Translations under genes and position numbers: made by a program
Assembly (NCBI RefSeq): GCF_009935905.1
Contig: NZ_PREX01000010.1
Coordinates: forward strand, 17,864 to 81,863
Source: Alkalibacterium sp. MB6
GTDB taxonomy: Bacteria; Bacillota; Bacilli; Lactobacillales; Carnobacteriaceae_A
DNA: 64,000 bases
Direction of reading: 5' to 3'
Shown: in pieces, positions 18,795 to 27,506 of the stretch
Layout of the letters: each line of letters starts with the position of its first letter
Position numbering within the stretch: the stretch's first letter is position 1
The notes under the pieces: model-generated
What the model saw: the letters and a program-made list of their open reading frames with translations, nothing else
Databases searched by the model: none
Told to the model about the DNA's origin: nothing

Positions 18795-19676
18795 TTATAC
18801 ATTAAACGCTTTTTTTTTTACTTCTAAGACGACTTTAACGCCATTGGGGTCAACTAAGCTAATAGCTTCTTGAGTGTCATCCACTAAAGGTATACCAAGT
18901 TTAATGATGTTATCTCTCAGTTCTTCAAGTGCCGCAGCAGTTGGAAGGACGAATGAGTAAGCTCGCAAACCTAAATCTGTTTCATCTCGTTTTGGCAAGG
19001 CACCTCTCCACGTATTCGAACCAATATGATGATGGTAGTCGCCCGCAGCTAAGAAACGTGCTTGATCACCAAACATATCTTTTAGTCCTAAGCCTAAAAC
19101 ATCCATATAAAACTCTTGGTTCTGTTCTAAATCAGATACGGATAAATGAACATGGCCAATGAGTGTTCCAGAAGGCATTTTATCCACTTGACCTTCATCA
19201 CGGCTTGCTAAAACGCCATCTGCATCCATTTCAACAGTAATCCCTTTTATTCGACCGTTTTCTTGAACATCCCATTCGCTTTTATCTTTATCTCGGTATA
19301 TCTCAATCCCATTATTTTCTGGGTCTTGTAAATAAATGGCTTCACTGTATCCATGATCGGATGCTCCACCGATTGGTATCTCGCGTTTTATGAAGGAATA
19401 CACAAGATTTCCCAAATCTTTACGGGATGGCAATAAAAATGCGGTATGGAATAAACCAGCCTTCATCGTCTGCTGAGACGTTGCATCTACTTTAACTAAT
19501 TTTAACAGAGGTTGACCATCTGCTTTTATTCCTAATTCTGAAACAGTATCTGTTTGGTTTAACACGTCCAACCCAATTAATTCTTCATAATAACGAGTCA
19601 TCACGTCTAAATCTTTAACGTTTAAAGTTACCGTACCTAACATCACTTGTTCATTCATTTTATATAATTCTGACAT
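18795..19676 (-). CDS. catE: Catechol-2,3-dioxygenase-like VOC protein
   Basis: A 293-residue protein with two vicinal-oxygen-chelate domains: domain 1 (about 5-125, MLGTVTLNVKDLDVMTRYYE) and domain 2 (about 165-285, GHVHLSVSDLEQNQEFYMD). HVHLS, the HHHIGSNTW segment and a late Glu fit the Fe2+ ligands of CatE/YfiE-type extradiol dioxygenases, which open catechol rings. The start at 19676 has AAAGGGG eight bases upstream; a six-codon longer frame begins inside that site. It follows crtO by 66 bp in the same direction, but has no obvious link to carotenoids. Confidence 0.8.
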   Translation of the reverse strand: MSELYKMNEQVMLGTVTLNVKDLDVMTRYYEELIGLDVLNQTDTVSELGIKADGQPLLKLVKVDATSQQTMKAGLFHTAFLLPSRKDLGNLVYSFIKREIPIGGASDHGYSEAIYLQDPENNGIEIYRDKDKSEWDVQENGRIKGITVEMDADGVLASRDEGQVDKMPSGTLIGHVHLSVSDLEQNQEFYMDVLGLGLKDMFGDQARFLAAGDYHHHIGSNTWRGALPKRDETDLGLRAYSFVLPTAAALEELRDNIIKLGIPLVDDTQEAISLVDPNGVKVVLEVKKKAFNV

Positions 19677-19742
19677 TATATAATCCCCTTTCACCTTTAC
19701 TTACTTTTTAACAGTAACATAATGTGAATTGAAAGAAAACCT

Positions 19743-20222
19743 CTATTTCGACTTATATTCCATTCTCTTTTCAATTGAAATCAATCGACTGCGGTTAAAT
19801 CGTTGAATAATAATGAAAGGGACATTAACGATTAAAGCATACGCGATCATAACCCAACCTGCCCAAGGTGGATTCCATAAGAAAAAGAAGGGTGCAGGCA
19901 CCATCAGTAGCCAATGGGTCAATTCTGCTCTCTTCGTTTCTTTAATAAACAACCTCACCGAGTCTAATCCTTTATTAGGTAGTGTTTTCTTTTTATAGCC
20001 CACATTAAATAAGCTGGCACCGTCTGGTAGACGATCTTTCCACCGATTAACCCGGGTATATTTTTTCCAAAACTTCCCTTTTTCTTCAATTTTTCTCTCT
20101 TTAAATAGAGCGTTTGACCAATGACCGGATAAGAAAAATGAATCCGGCAGTAATAGTAGACCAAAAGAAATAGAAAAATGGAAAAATAACCACGCCATAA
20201 CATTATAAAAAAGTAGTGCCAC
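19743..20222 (-). CDS. crtO: Glycosyl-4,4'-diaponeurosporenoate acyltransferase
   Basis: About 159 residues, matching staphylococcal CrtO, which acylates the glucose of the C30 carotenoid to give staphyloxanthin-type pigment. Diagnostic stretches are ETKRAELTHW, NVPFIIIQRFNRSRL and the RWKDRLPDG region; two to three hydrophobic segments make it membrane-bound. I place the start at the GTG at 20222 (AGAAGG eight bases upstream); another GTG three codons earlier is possible. It lies downstream of crtP, beyond a strong hairpin, with a predicted promoter of its own. Confidence 0.85.
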   Translation of the reverse strand: MALLFYNVMAWLFFHFSISFGLLLLPDSFFLSGHWSNALFKERKIEEKGKFWKKYTRVNRWKDRLPDGASLFNVGYKKKTLPNKGLDSVRLFIKETKRAELTHWLLMVPAPFFFLWNPPWAGWVMIAYALIVNVPFIIIQRFNRSRLISIEKRMEYKSK

Positions 20223-20248
20223 ACCATTCACCTTCTTTACACTATCAT

Positions 20249-20277
20249 ACTATACTATCTCTCATATCCTCTGCAAA
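20249..20277 (-). promoter_or_regulatory. Predicted promoter for crtO
   Basis: On the minus strand TTTGCA and TATAGT are 17 bases apart, about 27 bases upstream of the crtO start and just after the crtP hairpin. It suggests crtO can be transcribed apart from crtM-crtP. Confidence 0.4.
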
Positions 20278-20371
20278 AATAAACACCCGCCTAAGCAATC
20301 GAGAATGAGAATCACACGGTCGGTAACTTGTACGACTCTCTTTTCACAGATTCATTAGTGGGTGTTTATTT
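20275..20371 (-). terminator. Long-loop hairpin between crtP and crtO
   Basis: AATAAACACCC (20278-20288) and GGGTGTTTATT (20360-20370) are perfect inverted arms about 71 bases apart, starting 20 bases after the crtP stop and ending in a T-rich tract on the minus strand. The loop holds further short pairs such as GAGAGTCG-type arms. It may be an elaborate terminator or a regulatory RNA. Confidence 0.6.
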
Positions 20372-20389
20372 GAGACAGTCACTTAACAC

Positions 20390-21901
20390 TTAGTCTTTCT
20401 TATCTTCTTCCGTGATCAGTTGATCAACTTGTTGGCCGCTCAATGTCACCATTGGCATGCCTCCTCCAGGATTGACCGATCCGCCGACAAAATAAAGGCC
20501 ATTAAATAAGTCACTCTTTTTGGGATGCTTAAACCCTTTATTTTTTTTACGATCCGATACGACGCCATAAATAGCGCCACGATTTGAGTAATACATGCGC
20601 TCAATATCAACGGGTGTCCACTGGTCCTCTACAACAATATGCTCTCTTAAGTTAGTTAATCCCATATCTTCCAACTTGATTAATACCCGTTCTTTAAAGG
20701 CAGCATACTGTTCGTCTGTAAAAGGTTCATCTTGAATATAGGGAATATGAGGCAGTATTTTAATGTTTTCATGTCCAGCAGGAGCCTGACTGGGATCCGT
20801 TTTATTGCTGTTTACTAAATAAATAGTTGGATCGTCAGGTAGCTCATGCTTTTGGAAAACCGTTTTGTAGTTTTCTTCTGAATCATTTGAAAAGAAAAAA
20901 TTATGATGAGCGAGTTGAGGGTACTCCCTGTTCACTCCAAGGTGAAGCACGAGTCCCGAAGCGGCAGGTTCGAAAGCTTTTTCCAATTTGTTAATAGTTG
21001 ATGTGTCAACTGTCATTAATTTACGATAAGTCGGAATCACTTCCATATTAGAAACCACTCTGTCGGCAAAGACCTGTTCACCGTTTGCCAATTCAACTCC
21101 ACTAACCGTGTCTTTTCCGTCTGTTATAATAGCCGTAACTTCAGTATTGGTATGTAACTGTACTCCTACTTCTTCAGCCAAGATAATAAGGCCTACACCC
21201 AATTTATGCATGCCACCTTCAACATACCAAAGTCCTTGAGAGTGTTGCACATAAGGCAAGACATTCAAAATAGCCGGGGCGTCATCGGCTGATGAGCCCA
21301 CATATTTAATAAAGTATTTCAACATATCTCTTAAATGTGGATTTGACACACGTTTATCAATACCGTCAGACATCGTGTGAGCATAATCAAAATCTTTCAT
21401 CGCAGAAATAAAGCCGTGTTCACTCAAAATCTCTTTCATTGTGTCGAGACCTTTATTGAAATAGCCTTCTTCTGTCTTATCATATAATTTTTTTGCGTAC
21501 TCTAAAAACGTTTGGTATTCTTTTATATCTTTTGAAGTTAATGATTCGTTTTTTTCATCCATGTCCTTTAAATCATTGTACAAATCAAGGACTGTTCCAT
21601 CTGTGAAAAAGGATCTCCATTCATGATCAAGTCGTTTAATGGGAACATAATCAGTTAACTTCTTTCCGCTTCTTTCGAATAAACGGTCAAAAATATGCGG
21701 CATGGTTAAAATAGACGGTCCCAAGTCAAATCCAAAGCCATCTTTTTCCAATCGATTTAACTTTCCACCTAAATGGTCATTCTTTTCAAATACACTGACA
21801 CCGTAGCCGCTTTGAGCCAAAGAAATAGCGGCAGACAGGCCACCAAGTCCTCCTCCAATGACGACGATTGTCCCTTTTTCCAGTTTATCAATTGCTGTCA
21901 T
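20390..21901 (-). CDS. crtP: 4,4'-diaponeurosporene oxygenase (CrtP type)
   Basis: A 503-residue FAD-dependent carotene desaturase/oxygenase. The Rossmann motif [20 protein letters not shown] is at the N-terminus, then GGKLNR and [15 protein letters not shown], and the C-terminal FAD segment [20 protein letters not shown]. The regions [26 protein letters not shown] and [15 protein letters not shown] follow S. aureus CrtP far more closely than CrtN, so I call the terminal oxidase. It should convert 4,4'-diaponeurosporene to the aldehyde or acid. It follows crtM by 54 bp, probably as one transcript. No crtN is in this window, so a desaturase must be encoded elsewhere or this enzyme covers both steps. 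Confidence 0.88.
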   Translation of the reverse strand: MTAIDKLEKGTIVVIGGGLGGLSAAISLAQSGYGVSVFEKNDHLGGKLNRLEKDGFGFDLGPSILTMPHIFDRLFERSGKKLTDYVPIKRLDHEWRSFFTDGTVLDLYNDLKDMDEKNESLTSKDIKEYQTFLEYAKKLYDKTEEGYFNKGLDTMKEILSEHGFISAMKDFDYAHTMSDGIDKRVSNPHLRDMLKYFIKYVGSSADDAPAILNVLPYVQHSQGLWYVEGGMHKLGVGLIILAEEVGVQLHTNTEVTAIITDGKDTVSGVELANGEQVFADRVVSNMEVIPTYRKLMTVDTSTINKLEKAFEPAASGLVLHLGVNREYPQLAHHNFFFSNDSEENYKTVFQKHELPDDPTIYLVNSNKTDPSQAPAGHENIKILPHIPYIQDEPFTDEQYAAFKERVLIKLEDMGLTNLREHIVVEDQWTPVDIERMYYSNRGAIYGVVSDRKKNKGFKHPKKSDLFNGLYFVGGSVNPGGGMPMVTLSGQQVDQLITEEDKKD

Positions 21902-21955
21902 TCACGCTTCGCTCCACTCTTTGTCTGTCTTTACTAACTATTTAAAAAGGCATCG

Positions 21956-22831
21956 TTATTTAGATAAAACCATTTTGGTTTCATTATATAACGCCATCTT
22001 TTTTCTAGCAGATGTTTGGTTTCTCTTAGAGTAACAATCATATGAACTCGTTCTCACCGCATCCAATATACCTCCATACACCTTTGCGGAAAGGAGGACG
22101 GGAAATTGGCTATCTTCATCGTAGAGACTGATTGACTGATTAAACACGTCATACAACGCTTCGGCTCGAGTAGCAAGTGTTTCCCAAATCATTATAAAAG
22201 ATTCATTGATATGCTGCCCGGCGATATCTTCTTCAGTATATCGTTCTTTTTTCATCAACTCTGAAGGTAGATAAATACGATTATTTTTTTGATAATCCTC
22301 ACCCACATCACGCAAAATATTGGTTAGCTGCATAGCCACACCTAAAGCAACGGCTTCGTCTTTTAATGTGTGATGATTCTTTGAAGCGATAATAGGTAGA
22401 AGCATCAAACCAACTGAACCGGCTACATAATAGCTGTAGGTTTCTAAGTCCTCTAGTGTAGCAGACTGTTTAAAATAGTAATCCATCTCCTGACCTTTTA
22501 ATTGGTCATAAAAAGGTTGGATACTCATGTCATAACGATTGAATACATCACGCAAGGCTCGCAATATAGGATGATCTGATTCATTTCCTGCTTCGAATTT
22601 ATTTAATTCTTCAGTCATGTAAGTTAACGCTTTTTCTTGATCTTCTCGGCTTACAGCTTCGTCAATACTGTCATCAGCCAATCGGCAGAAGGCATATATC
22701 GCATAGACAGCTTGAGCTTTTTCTTTGGGTAACTTTGAAAAGGCAAAATAAAAACTCTTTGAATGTTTTTGTATGATTCTTTCACAATACTGGTAATCGT
22801 GTTCCAGACTGGTAGAATGCCGCTGTTTCAT
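21956..22831 (-). CDS. crtM: Dehydrosqualene (4,4'-diapophytoene) synthase
   Basis: About 291 residues, the squalene/phytoene synthase fold. It joins two farnesyl diphosphates head to head, the first step of C30 carotenoids. HSKSFYFAF, YAIYAFCRLADDSIDE (first Asp-rich motif) and LTNILRDVGEDYQKN (second Asp-rich motif) are intact. I set the start at 22831, where AGGAGG lies 13 bases upstream; a longer reading to 22918 lacks support. It is the first gene of the carotenoid cluster, divergent from an aldo/keto reductase. Confidence 0.9.
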   Translation of the reverse strand: MKQRHSTSLEHDYQYCERIIQKHSKSFYFAFSKLPKEKAQAVYAIYAFCRLADDSIDEAVSREDQEKALTYMTEELNKFEAGNESDHPILRALRDVFNRYDMSIQPFYDQLKGQEMDYYFKQSATLEDLETYSYYVAGSVGLMLLPIIASKNHHTLKDEAVALGVAMQLTNILRDVGEDYQKNNRIYLPSELMKKERYTEEDIAGQHINESFIMIWETLATRAEALYDVFNQSISLYDEDSQFPVLLSAKVYGGILDAVRTSSYDCYSKRNQTSARKKMALYNETKMVLSK

Positions 22832-23175
22832 TTCGATGTTAGTTCCTCCTACTTCAGTATAGTTACGAGTGAACATACTCGTTATCAGGTGTGATTTAGA
22901 GTATCTTGATAATACCATATAGATATACAGGATAGTAGCAGAATAGTTTGCTTTTTTTTGTTAAGAAAGCTAACGTATATTCCGAATGATGGCTGTTAGG
23001 CTTGCTTTTCCAAGCATTTTAATTGTGAATTTCCTTACTGGTTCACCGTGAAAATGATACGTTTCAATCCCTTCTTTATGTAAAGTGGAGTGACTATAAC
23101 GACCACGTTTTCATTGATTGTCATCGCTTTCTTTTTAGGGTAAACTTATCTTATTACTAAGAAAGAAGGGTTATT

Positions 23176-23997
23176 ATGTCAACGACTATTCCTACTTACA
23201 CATTAAATGATGGTTTGCAGGTTCCCGCTATTGGGTTTGGCACCGATCGGTTAAAAGGAGCAAAAGGCGTTTTATCCATACGTCAAGCCCTAACGAATGG
23301 TTACCGTTTTTTAGACACAGCTTATAACTACGAAAACGAAGCGACGGTTGGTGTGGCTTTGAGAGAAAGCGGACTGAACAGGCAAGAGGTTATGATTTCC
23401 TCTAAACTTCCTGAACGATACCATGCTTATGACCTTGCCATACCTGCTATTCAAGAATCTCTTTACCGTGCAGGGCTTGATTATTACGATGTATACTTGA
23501 TTCATTGGCCAGACCCCAAGCAGGATAAATACGTGGAGGCTTGGCAAGCACTTATTGATGCCAAGCGGTTCGGACTCATTCGTTCCATTGGGGTATCAAA
23601 CTTCCACCCTGATCAATTGAAACGATTAGTAGATGAAACCGGTGTGGTTCCGAGTCTCAATCAAATTCAAACGCATCCTTATTATATTCAAGACAAGTTA
23701 ATTAAAGCAAATAATGAGCATAGTATATTGACTCAATCATGGAGTCCATTGGGCGCTCGCATGGCAGATGATTTATTGGAAAAAGAATCGATTAAAGTTA
23801 TTGGGGACAAATACGGCAAATCGATTGGCCAAGTTATCTTGAGGTGGCATGTTCAAAATGGCTTTATGCCCATCCCAAGATCCAGTTCACCTGTTAGACA
23901 AAAAGACAATATTTCCATATTTGATTTTGAACTGACAGATGAAGACATGTCGTTATTGTCTTCTATGGCTAAACCAGATGGCGACATTTTTGGTTAA
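23176..23997 (+). CDS. Aldo/keto reductase
   Basis: A 273-residue NADPH-dependent reductase of the AKR superfamily, a TIM barrel. The catalytic residues are visible: Asp in LDTAYNYENE with its Tyr, Lys in SKLPERYHA, and His in YLIHWPDP; IGVSNFHPDQLKRL and IPRSSSPVR match the AKR signatures for barrel and cofactor binding. It resembles 2,5-diketo-gluconate-reductase-like or methylglyoxal-reducing members. It is monocistronic, with GAAAGAAGGG before the ATG and a terminator after. Substrate unknown. Confidence 0.88.
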   Translation: MSTTIPTYTLNDGLQVPAIGFGTDRLKGAKGVLSIRQALTNGYRFLDTAYNYENEATVGVALRESGLNRQEVMISSKLPERYHAYDLAIPAIQESLYRAGLDYYDVYLIHWPDPKQDKYVEAWQALIDAKRFGLIRSIGVSNFHPDQLKRLVDETGVVPSLNQIQTHPYYIQDKLIKANNEHSILTQSWSPLGARMADDLLEKESIKVIGDKYGKSIGQVILRWHVQNGFMPIPRSSSPVRQKDNISIFDFELTDEDMSLLSSMAKPDGDIFG

Positions 23998-24003
23998 CTA
24001 ACT

Positions 24004-24046
24004 AACCCTCTTGCCCATTCTAAAGTGGACAAGAGGGTTAGTTTTT
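24004..24046. terminator. Bidirectional terminator
   Basis: ACCCTCTTG pairs with CAAGAGGGT between the aldo/keto reductase and the PspC-domain gene, with a T-run on the plus strand. Confidence 0.8.
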
Positions 24047-24218
24047 ATTCTTCTGGGATGATCATCGCTAAAATAATGTACAGAAATATGCCAGGGGGTA
24101 ATAAAATATACAATAATCGGATAGCCGTAGATGACAACCCAAAGTATTCAGCCATTCCTCCACATACGCCTGCAAAAATCCGGTCATGTCTCGATCGTCT
24201 CAACTTCTTTTGATTCAT
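24045..24218 (-). CDS. Small PspC-domain membrane protein
   Basis: A 57-residue protein. After a basic N-terminus (MNQKKLRRSRHDR) comes the PspC core: IFAGVCGGMAEYFGLSSTAI, then one transmembrane helix (RLLYILLPPGIFLYIILAMI) and a PEE tail. GVCGGMAEYFG is the family hallmark. AAGGAGG precedes the ATG by seven bases. PspC proteins sit in the inner membrane and take part in envelope-stress responses in other bacteria. Here there is no linked psp or lia operon, so the role is an inference. It ends at the terminator shared with the aldo/keto reductase. Confidence 0.85.
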   Translation of the reverse strand: MNQKKLRRSRHDRIFAGVCGGMAEYFGLSSTAIRLLYILLPPGIFLYIILAMIIPEE

Positions 24219-24402
24219 ATTCTTTCCTCCTTTTCATTACCTTTTTGATACCCTGATTATACAACTGACGCTAGATGAAGTACAAGGATTGTATTCATGA
24301 TTCAGCTAGTCTTCTTTCATTCCTATAAGTATATTTTATAGCTTTTTTTACAAAATGCGATACACTCTTACTATCACGTAGTTAAAGGAGCTGCATTAGC
24401 TG

Positions 24403-25125
24403 ATGGGGGTATCATTCTTTCTCGTTAGTGGTTTCGTTATTATTCACTTTTTTTCCAAATATATTTCGTTTCCCAAGCATATTGTCAGACGGTTTGTTTC
24501 ATTTTCTGCCGGTGTGGGTGTCGCTTATATTTTCATTCATCTCTGGCCACAGGTGGCTGTGACTCAATCTGAGGCGATGGAGACCTTTGACTGGTTAAAC
24601 GAACATGTTCTCCAATATGCTCTTTATTTAATCGCGCTAGCGGGCTTAATCATCTCTTATACCTTAGACAGACTAATCGCTCGGGCTCATGCACAGGATG
24701 AAAAAGAAAATCCAGATAAACTCGATTCTGCTCTTTTTAAATCTCAAATGGGATTCTTTGCTGTCTATAATGCGATGATCGGTTACCTTATCGTTCAGTA
24801 TGCCAATACAGATACGAATATTTATATCTTCTTTATCGCTTTTGCTCTTCATTTTTTTACAAACGATTGGGGGCTGAGGCATCATCATGAAAGTATTTAT
24901 GATAAATATGGCAGATGGCTTTTATCAGGAAGTATTATTGTAGGCTATGTTATTGCTTTATTCACTGACTTTCCGGATTATTTTATAGGGAGTGTCGAAT
25001 CCTTCATAACAGGTGCGATGACTCTCAATATCATTAAACACGAACTGCCATCAGAGCGAAATGGGAATCTAGAAGGCTTTCTAGTTGGAGTTGTTAGTGC
25101 CGCAGTGCTTTTTACTTTGTTGTAG
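24403..25125 (+). CDS. Polytopic membrane protein, ZIP-like
   Basis: A 240-residue membrane protein with about seven hydrophobic segments. The loop HFFTNDWGLRHHHE and the C-terminal SFITGAMTLNIIKHELPSER resemble metal-binding helices of ZIP-type divalent cation transporters, where His and Glu line the path, but the fit is partial and the protein is a little shorter than most. AAAGGAG lies 12 bases upstream. It could be a metal transporter or a ZIP-related membrane protein of other function. A decayed ISL3 end lies just downstream. Confidence 0.7.
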   Translation: MGVSFFLVSGFVIIHFFSKYISFPKHIVRRFVSFSAGVGVAYIFIHLWPQVAVTQSEAMETFDWLNEHVLQYALYLIALAGLIISYTLDRLIARAHAQDEKENPDKLDSALFKSQMGFFAVYNAMIGYLIVQYANTDTNIYIFFIAFALHFFTNDWGLRHHHESIYDKYGRWLLSGSIIVGYVIALFTDFPDYFIGSVESFITGAMTLNIIKHELPSERNGNLEGFLVGVVSAAVLFTLL

Positions 25126-25159
25126 AAGATTTGTTAGCATTCTGTATGATTTCCATTCT

Positions 25160-25202
25160 TTCCCCTTCGAATCTATGACCAACACTACTTGACACAGAGA
25201 AA
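25160..25202 (-). mobile_element. Solo ISL3-family end, decayed scar
   Basis: CTTCGAATCTATGACCAACA followed by CTACTTGACACAGAG matches, with about two mismatches in 33 bases, the right end of the ISL3 element at 57086-58612 (there CTATTTGACAAAGAACC). No transposase and no left end are nearby, so it is a leftover of an excised or deleted copy. Confidence 0.75.
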
Positions 25203-25247
25203 AAAATCCCGAAAATCAGGACTGAAACCTGACTCTCGGGATTTTTC
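25202..25247 (-). terminator. Terminator of the thiolase gene
   Basis: AAAAATCCCGA pairs with TCGGGATTTTT across the inner TCAGG/CCTGA stem. It lies just after the thiolase stop on the minus strand. Confidence 0.85.
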
Positions 25248-26462
25248 TTATGCTTCTGGGTTTTTAACTAATACAGCTACGCCCATGCCTCCACCGATAC
25301 ATAAGGAAGCGAGGCCGTACTTGAAACCACGTTTTTTCATGATATGAATAAGTGACACCAACACTCGGTTGCCACTTGCTCCAATCGGATGGCCCAATGC
25401 AATGGCTCCTCCGTTTAAGTTGCTGCGTTCGAGTAAATACTCTTTACTTACTCCAAACTCATCTGAAATTTCTTTAAAAACGCCTAAACTTTGAGAAGCG
25501 AATGCTTCATTTAATTCAAAAACATCAATGTCTTTAAAGTCAATATCAGCGCGTTTAATGGCTTGTTTGATAGCCGGTGTCGGACCTAATCCCATTACAG
25601 AGGGATCGACTCCACCTTGACCAATGGCCACGATTTCGACTAATGGCGTCAAGCCGGCTTCTTTCATATAGTCTTCGCTGACAACTAAGGTTGCACTTGC
25701 TCCGTCATTAATGCCTGATGCGTTACCTGCTGTCACTGAACCGTCTTTTTTAAAGGCAGGTCTTAACGAGTTTAATTTTTCTTCCGTTGTTTTACGGTTA
25801 GGGTATTCGTCCTTATCCACGATAACCGTTTCTCTACGGACCTTCGTTTCAACCGGAACGATTTCATCATCAAAGTCACCACTGTCAATGGCTTTTATAG
25901 CACGTTGCTGAGAATTAAAGGCATAGGCGTCTTGATCTTCTCTAGAAATGCCGTACAATTCCACGATATTCTCGGCCGTCACGCCCATATGGTACCCTTC
26001 AAAGGCATCCGTCAATCCATCATCCAGCATATGGTCGCCAACTTGGTAACCGCCCATCTTATGGCCGGTTCGAGTCTTTCCAGGTATCAAATAAGGGGCT
26101 TGACTCATGGATTCTACTCCACCAGCAATAACCGCTTGGTATTCTCCACCTCTAATACCCAAGTAAGCATTCATGACTGTTTTCAATCCACTTCCGCATA
26201 CCATGTTTAAGGAATAAGCAGGCACGCGTGCACTTACTCCTGCTTTAATGGCAGCTTGTCTAGCCACTCCTTGGCCTTGTCCGGCTGGCAATACATTCCC
26301 TAATACGACCTCGTCAAGGTTTTCTGGATTAATACCACATTCTTCAATGATTCCTTTAATAGCGTAACTTCCTAAATCTGAAGCTGATACATCTTTTAAT
26401 GCGCCTAAAAATGATCCGATTGGTGTCCGTTTAGCTGCGGCAATAAATACTTTATTCATCAA
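25248..26462 (-). CDS. Acetyl-CoA C-acetyltransferase (thiolase)
   Basis: A 404-residue degradative/biosynthetic thiolase, which condenses two acetyl-CoA to acetoacetyl-CoA or the reverse. The acyl-binding Cys is in NMVCGSGLKT, ELNEAFASQ holds the Asn/Glu motif, ALGHPIGASGNRV supplies the His, and the C-terminal Cys is in LCIGGGMGVAV. The length is normal. The start has two adjacent Met codons. It is monocistronic. In Lactobacillales thiolase is often fused to HMG-CoA reductase (mvaE); a stand-alone gene like this could feed the mevalonate pathway that supplies the carotenoid precursors, but this link is an inference. Confidence 0.92.
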   Translation of the reverse strand: MMNKVFIAAAKRTPIGSFLGALKDVSASDLGSYAIKGIIEECGINPENLDEVVLGNVLPAGQGQGVARQAAIKAGVSARVPAYSLNMVCGSGLKTVMNAYLGIRGGEYQAVIAGGVESMSQAPYLIPGKTRTGHKMGGYQVGDHMLDDGLTDAFEGYHMGVTAENIVELYGISREDQDAYAFNSQQRAIKAIDSGDFDDEIVPVETKVRRETVIVDKDEYPNRKTTEEKLNSLRPAFKKDGSVTAGNASGINDGASATLVVSEDYMKEAGLTPLVEIVAIGQGGVDPSVMGLGPTPAIKQAIKRADIDFKDIDVFELNEAFASQSLGVFKEISDEFGVSKEYLLERSNLNGGAIALGHPIGASGNRVLVSLIHIMKKRGFKYGLASLCIGGGMGVAVLVKNPEA

Positions 26463-26624
26463 CGTCTCCCTTACCCCATTTCACTATTCATGCGTTTAAA
26501 CTAACATGTCATACGTACTTATACTTCTATTTTAAAGAAGTAATGGGGGATGTAAAGACATCCGTCAAAACTTTGACAATTCTTAATCTTTCGACGTCGA
26601 CTAGTCATTTATTATTGATTCTTT

Positions 26625-27476
26625 TTATTCAGTTACCGGTAAGACAGCACCGCTCCATGTTTCTAAAATAAATTCTTGTGTCTCTTCCGATCTTAATACC
26701 TCTACTAAACGATCAATTAACTCATTGCCTTCGTCTTCTGAACGGACGGCAATGATGTTGGCATAAGGGGAGGCTTCGTTTTCTAGAGCGATAGCATCGT
26801 CGATTGGGCTGATATCATTGTCAACGGCGAAGTTTGAGTTAATAAAGAAGACATCTCCTTCGTCTTGTGCATATAAAGTAGGCAATAAGGCGGGATCATA
26901 TTCGTATTCAAATTGTAAATTCAGTTCGTTTTCGACAATGTCATCATACGTGGCATCAGTTAATTCGACAGCGTCATCCACTGTAATCAAACCAGCTTCT
27001 TGAAGAATACTTAAGACACGACCGTGGTCTGCCACACTATTACTGGTTAATATGGTTGCATTTTCTGGCAAATCACTTAAGTCCTCATGGCGGTTAGAAT
27101 ACGCACCCAGTGGTTCCAAATGAATCGAACCTGCATTAGCAAAATCATAATCATTTTCTTCAACTTGACGATTGAAATAAGGTATATGCTGGAAGTAGTT
27201 TGCATCCAAATCCCCATCTGATAAGGCTAAGTTAGGAATAACATAGTCCGTGTACGTTTCAATGACTAAGTCAATCCCTTCTTCTGCCAAAGTGGGTTTT
27301 ACAAATTCCAAAATTTCCGCATGTGGAACGTTTGAAGCGCCGACTGTCAGTGTCTCTGTCGTTTCTTCAGTGCCTGTTGAAGCTGTTTCTTCCTGATTTG
27401 AATTCGTTTCTTCTGCCCCGCAGGCTCCTAATACCAATGCTGTTCCCAATACTAAAAATCCTCTTAATTTTTTCAT
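26625..27476 (-). CDS. metQ: Methionine ABC transporter substrate-binding lipoprotein
   Basis: A 283-residue NlpA/MetQ lipoprotein: signal peptide with lipobox (LVLGAC), then a periplasmic-binding-protein fold with VGASNVPHAEILEFV, LDANYFQHIPYFN and FFINSNFAVDNDISP, all typical of MetQ. It should bind methionine and pass it to MetI and MetN. It is the last gene of the T-box-controlled metN-metI-metQ operon. The protein looks intact although the permease upstream carries a stop codon. Confidence 0.9.
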   Translation of the reverse strand: MKKLRGFLVLGTALVLGACGAEETNSNQEETASTGTEETTETLTVGASNVPHAEILEFVKPTLAEEGIDLVIETYTDYVIPNLALSDGDLDANYFQHIPYFNRQVEENDYDFANAGSIHLEPLGAYSNRHEDLSDLPENATILTSNSVADHGRVLSILQEAGLITVDDAVELTDATYDDIVENELNLQFEYEYDPALLPTLYAQDEGDVFFINSNFAVDNDISPIDDAIALENEASPYANIIAVRSEDEGNELIDRLVEVLRSEETQEFILETWSGAVLPVTE

Positions 27477-27506
27477 CTTTTTTCTCCTCCTATTTGTTCT
27501 TGCTCT

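Noticed and set aside
24025..24213. 62-codon plus-strand frame
   Set aside because: Antisense to the clear PspC-domain gene, which has a strong ribosome-binding site and family motif.
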